Source of the DNA: a bacterium
GTDB lineage: Bacteria; Bacteroidota; Ignavibacteria; Kapaibacteriales; UBA2268
Length of the DNA: 11,275 bases
NCBI GenBank assembly: GCA_030426865.1
Contig: JAUHXN010000064.1
Location: forward strand, 1-11,275
Reading direction: 5' to 3'
The position numbers and the translations under genes are program-made. Shown in pieces: positions 6,721 through 11,275 of this stretch (position 1 is the first letter of the stretch; the number at the start of each line of letters is the position of its first letter). The notes beneath the pieces were generated by a model. The model made no database searches, was not told the DNA's origin, and saw nothing but the letters and a program-made list of their open reading frames with translations.

Positions 6721-8918
6721 GTTAGAGGAATTTTGAAACTAATCTTAGTTCCTTTTCCTTCTTCAGATTCAACTATAATTTCGCCACCATGTTGCTCTAT
6801 AGCATTTCGCATAATCATGGTTCCTAATCCGGTACCACCTGCAGAAGTGAAATAAGGTTTAAGCATGTTTTCTTTAACTTCTTTGTTCATACCTCGACCA
6901 TTATCTTGAACTTCGAAGTAAGCATATTTAGTGTTTTTATACGCTCTTAGAGTTAATTTACCTGAGTCAATATCCTTCATTGATTTCAAACTATTCTCAG
7001 TAGCATTTCTAATTGCCCTAGAGAGTTTTTGTTTATCAACATATAGCTCAAATTCTGTACTTTCATCTATAAATGTAATATTAGGATGAAATTCTAAATC
7101 AAATTCTTCAATAACGTCTTCTATTAAAACTTTTGCATTATGTTTTGCCTTATGTACACTTGAACTCCTCCCTACTGTCACTATATCGCGAACTTTCTGA
7201 TTAAGTATATTAATTTGTTTTATAATTTTCTGTTTTTTATTTTCAGAATCTTCCCCGTAAGTCTCTAATTCATCTGCATTAAGCTTTAATGTACTTAAAT
7301 TCGTTTGCATATCATGTGCTAATTGTGCGAAATTATTCATTTTTTGTTGTCTTAATTCCTCTGTTATATCAGTTCCTGAAAGCAAATATCCTACAATAGA
7401 ACCTGTTACTCTTCTTTTTGTAACTGCACTACATATATATTCATGTAGCTCATTATTACTATAGATATGTATTTTTTGTTGGAAGCTGTCCTTTAGGACT
7501 CTCATCTTCTCAAAAATTTCAAAAAGTTCTGCAGTATGATCGCTTATACAATAATACTTAAAAAATCTACCTAATGGTACTGAGGAATCTATTTCAATTA
7601 TTTTCATTGCTGTTTTATTAATGTTTATCAAATCACCTTTTTTATTGAAAACAAAAATAAAATCATTATCTGAAAGCTCAAGCAAAGTCGAATTCAATTC
7701 CTTCTTCTTAGTATATAGAAAATAGATTATTATTATAATTACCATCAGAATTAATGGAATAATATAATTTATAAAATTATTGAAGTAATAATAGATTTGC
7801 CAAAAAGTGTTTCTACTTTTAGAATATACTGATACGTTATTAGTCGAAAATGAAAAATATTCAGCATTATTAACTATACTTATTTCAGAATTTAGTTCAC
7901 TAGTAGTTATTGAAATTGGTTTATAGAAACTTACATTTAGATTTTTATCAAAATTATAAATAGCATTTTGAAAAAATACTATAATGTTACCTTCATTGAA
8001 ATGAATTCCTAATGGAGAAATTATGTAATTAGGTAATTTATATTCTTGTAATATTTCGGAGTCAATATTTCTTAGAACTATAGAATAATTGTTTTCCGAA
8101 AATTCAATAGAATATACACCTAGCTCTCCATTGTCAATTGTCTCTATCAAATAATCATTATCAATTATGTCGACCCAAAACTCAGAAAGTAGTTTCATTG
8201 AATGTGAATAAACTAATATATGCGAATTGCTTTCATAATGACATTCTATTACTATTTTTGATTTTCTTGAAGTAATAGTATAGCTATTTGCTGGCTCAAT
8301 TCTTAGGAGCTCTTTTTCGAACTTATGATTGATATTCTCAACTAAGTAAGTCACATTATCCGAAGAGCGCAGATAATAAAATTTATTATCGTCTATCTTT
8401 AAAAAACTGTTTTCTATATATTTGGTAGTTAATGTCTGTTTTAGTTTCCTTTGTGTATCAAAATAAAACAACTCATTATTTTTACTGATTATATACTTTT
8501 CACTCGATGAGTTTAAAATTTTTAATTTATCGTTAACATCAGAATTTGTATCTAATAAATAGATTTTTCTAACTGAAAAGTTATTATTGAATCGAGTTAA
8601 AAATGCTCTTCTTTTAGATGTAGCAATCGCTGCATTTATAGTATCTTTAGAATATAAGTCCCTAATTTCTGTATTATTTAATATGAGGGATTTTTTTTGA
8701 AGTTCCGAATTAAAGATAGTGAGGGTAGCTGTCTTATCTAGCCAGTTATTCTTAACTGCGACAAAATTATCCCCAGTAATATTGTAAAGTTTACCAGGGA
8801 TAGAATGTTTCTTTTCTAGTGTTATAGGGTAATTTTCTTCCGAATTTGCGTATAAAAAGCCTGGAAGAAGAAGTATTGATAGATATAGAAACCTATATAG
8901 AAACAATGGTTCTCTCAA
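6717..8918 (-). CDS. Orphan membrane sensor histidine kinase (exported sensor-TM-PAS-HisKA-HATPase_c)
   Basis: A 733-residue kinase. Residues 1-24 look like a signal peptide (hydrophobic LYLSILLLPGFLYA, cleavage likely after Ala24). Residues 25-384 form an exported domain rich in short beta-strand patterns with Asn/Ser turns, reminiscent of a beta-propeller but not a family I recognise. One membrane helix lies at about 385-403, a PAS domain at about 412-520 (FVFNKKGDLININK...; ends GTDITEE), a HisKA dimerisation helix from about 525 with phospho-acceptor H535 in LAHDMQTNL, and an ATPase domain about 625-733 with N-box NATENSLKS (638-646), G1 DNGRGM (672-677) and G2 GTGLGT (695-700). Catalytic residues look intact; there is no receiver domain and no regulator gene nearby. 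No in-frame ATG is usable: TTG 8918 directly follows an in-frame TAA, and TTG 8906 has GAGAGAA before it and is an alternative. It lies 49 bases after the repeat protein gene on the same strand. Confidence 0.9.
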   Translation of the reverse strand: MREPLFLYRFLYLSILLLPGFLYANSEENYPITLEKKHSIPGKLYNITGDNFVAVKNNWLDKTATLTIFNSELQKKSLILNNTEIRDLYSKDTINAAIATSKRRAFLTRFNNNFSVRKIYLLDTNSDVNDKLKILNSSSEKYIISKNNELFYFDTQRKLKQTLTTKYIENSFLKIDDNKFYYLRSSDNVTYLVENINHKFEKELLRIEPANSYTITSRKSKIVIECHYESNSHILVYSHSMKLLSEFWVDIIDNDYLIETIDNGELGVYSIEFSENNYSIVLRNIDSEILQEYKLPNYIISPLGIHFNEGNIIVFFQNAIYNFDKNLNVSFYKPISITTSELNSEISIVNNAEYFSFSTNNVSVYSKSRNTFWQIYYYFNNFINYIIPLILMVIIIIIYFLYTKKKELNSTLLELSDNDFIFVFNKKGDLININKTAMKIIEIDSSVPLGRFFKYYCISDHTAELFEIFEKMRVLKDSFQQKIHIYSNNELHEYICSAVTKRRVTGSIVGYLLSGTDITEELRQQKMNNFAQLAHDMQTNLSTLKLNADELETYGEDSENKKQKIIKQINILNQKVRDIVTVGRSSSVHKAKHNAKVLIEDVIEEFDLEFHPNITFIDESTEFELYVDKQKLSRAIRNATENSLKSMKDIDSGKLTLRAYKNTKYAYFEVQDNGRGMNKEVKENMLKPYFTSAGGTGLGTMIMRNAIEQHGGEIIVESEEGKGTKISFKIPLT

Positions 8919-8967
8919 TTATATGTAATCGTATATTTCAGAATACTAAAATTACAAAATTGTTTGA

Positions 8968-10488
8968 CTATTCTTCTAATTTATTGATTTCAGAATCTAT
9001 ATTATCAATTTTAGCTTGAGTTTCTTCTATTTCCTTTTGTATCTTTTCTTTTAAAGATACATCTTCGACATTCTCTACCTTATCGGTTTTAGTCTCAATT
9101 TTGTGCTCAAGTTGTTCTTTTTTATGTTTTTTTCTACTCTTTATAAATTCATTACGTTTTATATCGAATTTTCCAAATCCAACTCTAATCCGCTTAAATA
9201 ATTCGTTACGTTGGGTTCTAGTCAATTTAACTATTTTCACTTCATCTTGAACAGCTATCAATCCTTCTCTAATATCATTCAAATCGTTTGTAAAATCAAT
9301 ATATGCACATGCCTCATTGACAGCAATTTCTAACTTAGCAAAATTTTCATTACACTCTTCTAAGAATTCTCCCCTATTAGCATCTTGTTTTTCATTCAAA
9401 CGATTGAATACTTCTCTGATAGCACCATAAAGTTCATCACGTTGACTTCTTGTCAAAACCTTTTCTTTTATAGCTTTTTGTGTATCTATTAAACGTTTAC
9501 GAGCTGTTTCGTAATCATCCGTTGAATCTGCAAATTCTACTGCTTCTACAACTATGGGTTTTATTTCATTATAACTTTCTAAAGATTTTTCTTTTAATTC
9601 TTCTCTTTCTGCATCTTGTTTGAGGTTTACATTTTCGAATGCTTTTCTTATTAATCCAAAAAGCTCATCTAAATGATCTTTTTTCAATTTAAGTTTTTTC
9701 AGCTCACTTTGACATTCTATTAATTTTTCACGCGCTTGATTATAATTATCTGTTTGAACTGCAAACTTTATAGATTCTACAACTTTTGGCTTAATGTTAA
9801 GATAATTTTCAGAGATTTCCATCTCATACTTTTCTCTTTCCAAATCTTGTTTCTCGTTCAGAGATTCAAATGCTTTCTGAACTAAACTGAAAAAATCATC
9901 CTTCTTGTCTCTATGAAGTTCAAAATCCTTCAGTTCACTTTGTAAATCAATAAGCTTTTTCCTTATCTCTGTGAAATTCTCGGGGTTTTCAGCTTCCTTT
10001 AAAATTTCATTAACTTTAGGTTCAATTTTTTTGAAGTTTTCTTCTAGTTTATTGTTAATTTCATTTTTAATTTTATCTGATGTTTCTTTTAGAACTTCAA
10101 ATTTTGATTGAATAATATCTATATACTCATCTCTATCGGTTTTGGGAATCAAAAACAAAGATAATAACTTTTCTTTAAGATCAGCCATATTCTTTCTTTC
10201 ATGCTTTATCTCATCCATCGAATCCAGATTAGTTTTTAAACCCTCAACTTCTACCTTGTAAGAAGCAAATAATTCGGTTTGCTCTTTAAGAGCTTCTTCA
10301 TTTACTTGTAATTCTATATTCTCTTCTTTGGCTGTTGGCGGTATATCATTCGAATCTTGTGATTGAACTATCTCTGGGGATTCATTAATACTTTCTTCGT
10401 TAGTATTCTCTGCCATTTCAGAATTAGGGTTAATCTGTTCTTGATTTATGTTTTCATTTGTAGAGTCAGTCATATTATTCACCGGCAT
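8968..10488 (-). CDS. Cytoplasmic helical protein of 77-residue repeats, DUF349-like
   Basis: A 506-residue acidic, helix-rich protein without signal peptide or membrane segment. Residues 1-60 are an Asn/Glu/Ser-rich disordered leader. A degenerate repeat covers about 72-148 and four clear repeats cover 149-456, each exactly 77 residues. Each repeat reads roughly E.(F/Y)..I.P.V.E......T.(D/N)Y..(A/I)R..LI..Q.E.K...L.R...DELF..IR.AF..LN.KQD..R. A Lys-rich stretch (447-470) and a final coiled coil (477-506) follow. The layout of paired helices with a conserved aromatic near the second helix end recalls DUF349 repeats, whose function is not established; this is a resemblance by eye. The gene starts 5 bases after the ftsH stop, so the two are surely co-transcribed. 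ATG 10488 gives the longest frame; ATG 10473 is also possible and has GGTGA 5 bases upstream. Confidence 0.8.
   Translation of the reverse strand: MPVNNMTDSTNENINQEQINPNSEMAENTNEESINESPEIVQSQDSNDIPPTAKEENIELQVNEEALKEQTELFASYKVEVEGLKTNLDSMDEIKHERKNMADLKEKLLSLFLIPKTDRDEYIDIIQSKFEVLKETSDKIKNEINNKLEENFKKIEPKVNEILKEAENPENFTEIRKKLIDLQSELKDFELHRDKKDDFFSLVQKAFESLNEKQDLEREKYEMEISENYLNIKPKVVESIKFAVQTDNYNQAREKLIECQSELKKLKLKKDHLDELFGLIRKAFENVNLKQDAEREELKEKSLESYNEIKPIVVEAVEFADSTDDYETARKRLIDTQKAIKEKVLTRSQRDELYGAIREVFNRLNEKQDANRGEFLEECNENFAKLEIAVNEACAYIDFTNDLNDIREGLIAVQDEVKIVKLTRTQRNELFKRIRVGFGKFDIKRNEFIKSRKKHKKEQLEHKIETKTDKVENVEDVSLKEKIQKEIEETQAKIDNIDSEINKLEE
9121..10044 (-). repeat. Four tandem in-frame 231-bp (77-residue) coding repeats
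   Basis: Within the repeat protein, equivalent residues fall exactly 77 apart: F152/Y229/Y306/F383, P157/P234/P311 and Q183/Q260/Q337/Q414, with no insertion or deletion over four units. The fourth unit is the most divergent (Pro replaced by Ile388). Protein similarity is clear but the DNA copies have diverged, so this is an old duplication, not a recent array. A weaker fifth copy seems to precede it at residues 72-148, with 78 residues between F74 and F152. Confidence 0.85.
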
Positions 10489-10493
10489 TAAGG

Positions 10494-11275
10494 TTATATA
10501 TTTTTGTTTTCAGAAGAAAATTCTTCTGTTTTATTGTCTTTGTTATCTGTTACTTTTTCGTCTAAATTGGTATCTTTTTGTTTACTTTTGATGTTCATTG
10601 ACTTTATTGCATTCATTTTGCTAAGATTAATCGGAGGTAATTCTTCCCCCTTCATTAACATTTCAATTTCAGTTGCATCTAATATTTCTCTTTCTAACAA
10701 TATTTTAGATGTACTGTGCAATAAATCTATATTCTCACCTAATAATTCTTCAGCTTTTGAGTTTGCTTGAAATAAAATATTTTTTACTTCAGCATCAATT
10801 CTCTCTTGAGTTCGTTCAGAAAATTCTCTTTGATGTGCAATTTCTCTACCCAAAAACAATTCATCTTCACTAGTAGCATAATTTATCGGACCAATTTCAT
10901 CTGACATTCCCCAATCACAAACCATCTTTCTAGCTAGGTCTGTTGCTCTTTTGATATCATTCGAAGCACCTGAAGTAGTATTACCGAAAACTAATCTCTC
11001 AGCAGCTCTACCTCCCATTAGCATAACAAGTTTAGCTTCAATATATTCTTTTGAATATGAATGCAAATCTTCTTCTGGTAATGATGCAGTAACACCTAAA
11101 GCTCTTCCTCTTGGAATTATCGTCACTTTATGAACAGGATCACTTTTAGGTACTAATTTACCAATTAAAACATGTCCCATTTCATGATAAGCTGTCATTT
11201 CTTTTTCTTTATCCGAGATTACAAGACTTCTTCTTTCAATACCCATCAGAATTTTATCTTTGGCATTTTCAAAGT
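10494..11275 (-). CDS. ftsH: ATP-dependent zinc metalloprotease FtsH, C-terminal protease part (5' end outside window)
   Basis: The frame runs in from the window edge (FENAKDKIL then MGIERRS) and ends at TAA 10494-10496, giving the last 259 residues. The ATG at 11246 is internal, since FtsH homology continues upstream. FtsH is a membrane-bound hexameric AAA+ protease degrading misfolded membrane proteins and regulatory proteins. The AAA+ domain and membrane anchors are off the window. Seen: the zinc site HEMGH at bases 11172-11186; the Pro-Arg-Gly (IPRGRALG) strand; GGRAAE; and TSGASNDIKRATDLAR, whose Asp in SND fits the third zinc ligand. All catalytic residues are intact. After the protease domain there is an E.LPP motif and a charged, low-complexity tail of about 45 residues, ending 5 bases before the repeat protein gene. 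The identification is firm; only the length is unknown. Confidence 0.97.
   Translation of the reverse strand, partial: FENAKDKILMGIERRSLVISDKEKEMTAYHEMGHVLIGKLVPKSDPVHKVTIIPRGRALGVTASLPEEDLHSYSKEYIEAKLVMLMGGRAAERLVFGNTTSGASNDIKRATDLARKMVCDWGMSDEIGPINYATSEDELFLGREIAHQREFSERTQERIDAEVKNILFQANSKAEELLGENIDLLHSTSKILLEREILDATEIEMLMKGEELPPINLSKMNAIKSMNIKSKQKDTNLDEKVTDNKDNKTEEFSSENKNI

Noticed and set aside
6735..6752. Inverted repeat AACTAA-TC-TTAGTT just past the reductase stop, considered as a terminator
   Set aside because: The arms are short and AT-rich, the loop is only 2 bases, it lies in kinase coding sequence, and it is not followed by a clean T run.
8919..8967. 49-base AT-rich gap before the kinase gene, considered as a promoter
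   Set aside because: No convincing -10/-35 or Bacteroidota-type -33/-7 pair could be picked out from such AT-rich DNA; co-transcription with ftsH and the repeat gene is as likely.
9121..10044. The 231-bp periodicity considered as a CRISPR or satellite array
   Set aside because: The units are diverged at DNA level, in frame and coding, with conserved protein anchors; this is a protein repeat.
10504..11133. Two short + strand frames (10504-10770 and 10951-11133) opposite ftsH
   Set aside because: Both are antisense to conserved FtsH sequence and look like nothing known.

Overview
The window is AT-rich throughout (roughly one third G+C by eye) and very tightly packed. Genes overlap or sit a few bases apart, and no gap exceeds about 50 bases. 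Shine-Dalgarno signals are weak and at least two genes have no in-frame ATG near their start, so they must use TTG. Together with a DUF3467 protein, a PAS histidine kinase with a large exported sensor and a classical FtsH, this points to a Gram-negative of the Bacteroidota/Chlorobiota-Ignavibacteriota-Kapabacteria neighbourhood. That placement is inferred from gene content and style; no rRNA or other phylogenetic marker except partial ftsH is present.

Left part, + strand (2-6720): the end of a helical, TPR-like protein; a DUF3467 protein; then five translationally coupled genes. These encode a MOP-superfamily flippase, UDP-galactopyranose mutase (glf), a HAD-phosphatase/UbiA-prenyltransferase fusion, a DprE1-like FAD oxidase and a DprE2-like SDR reductase. 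The last three make a full route from PRPP and polyprenyl phosphate to polyprenyl-phosphoryl-D-arabinofuranose, the arabinose donor known from mycobacterial cell walls. The HAD domain is the likely missing phosphatase. glf supplies UDP-galactofuranose, and the flippase could move a lipid-linked product across the inner membrane. The operon therefore looks like a furanose supply-and-export module for a surface glycan. No glycosyltransferase or polymerase is present in the window.

Right part, - strand (6717-11275): reading in the direction of transcription, the C-terminal protease half of ftsH (cut by the window edge), a cytoplasmic acidic helical protein built of four exact-length 77-residue repeats starting 5 bases after ftsH, and a membrane histidine kinase with a putative beta-rich exported sensor, a PAS domain and no partner regulator in view. 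The kinase converges on the furanose operon, and the two stop codons overlap in a shared TTAA.

Most worth following up: the complete arabinofuranose-donor pathway with a fused phosphatase outside Actinobacteria, placed next to galactofuranose synthesis; and the 77-residue-repeat protein coupled to ftsH. I saw no RNA genes, insertion sequences, CRISPR arrays or convincing terminators.
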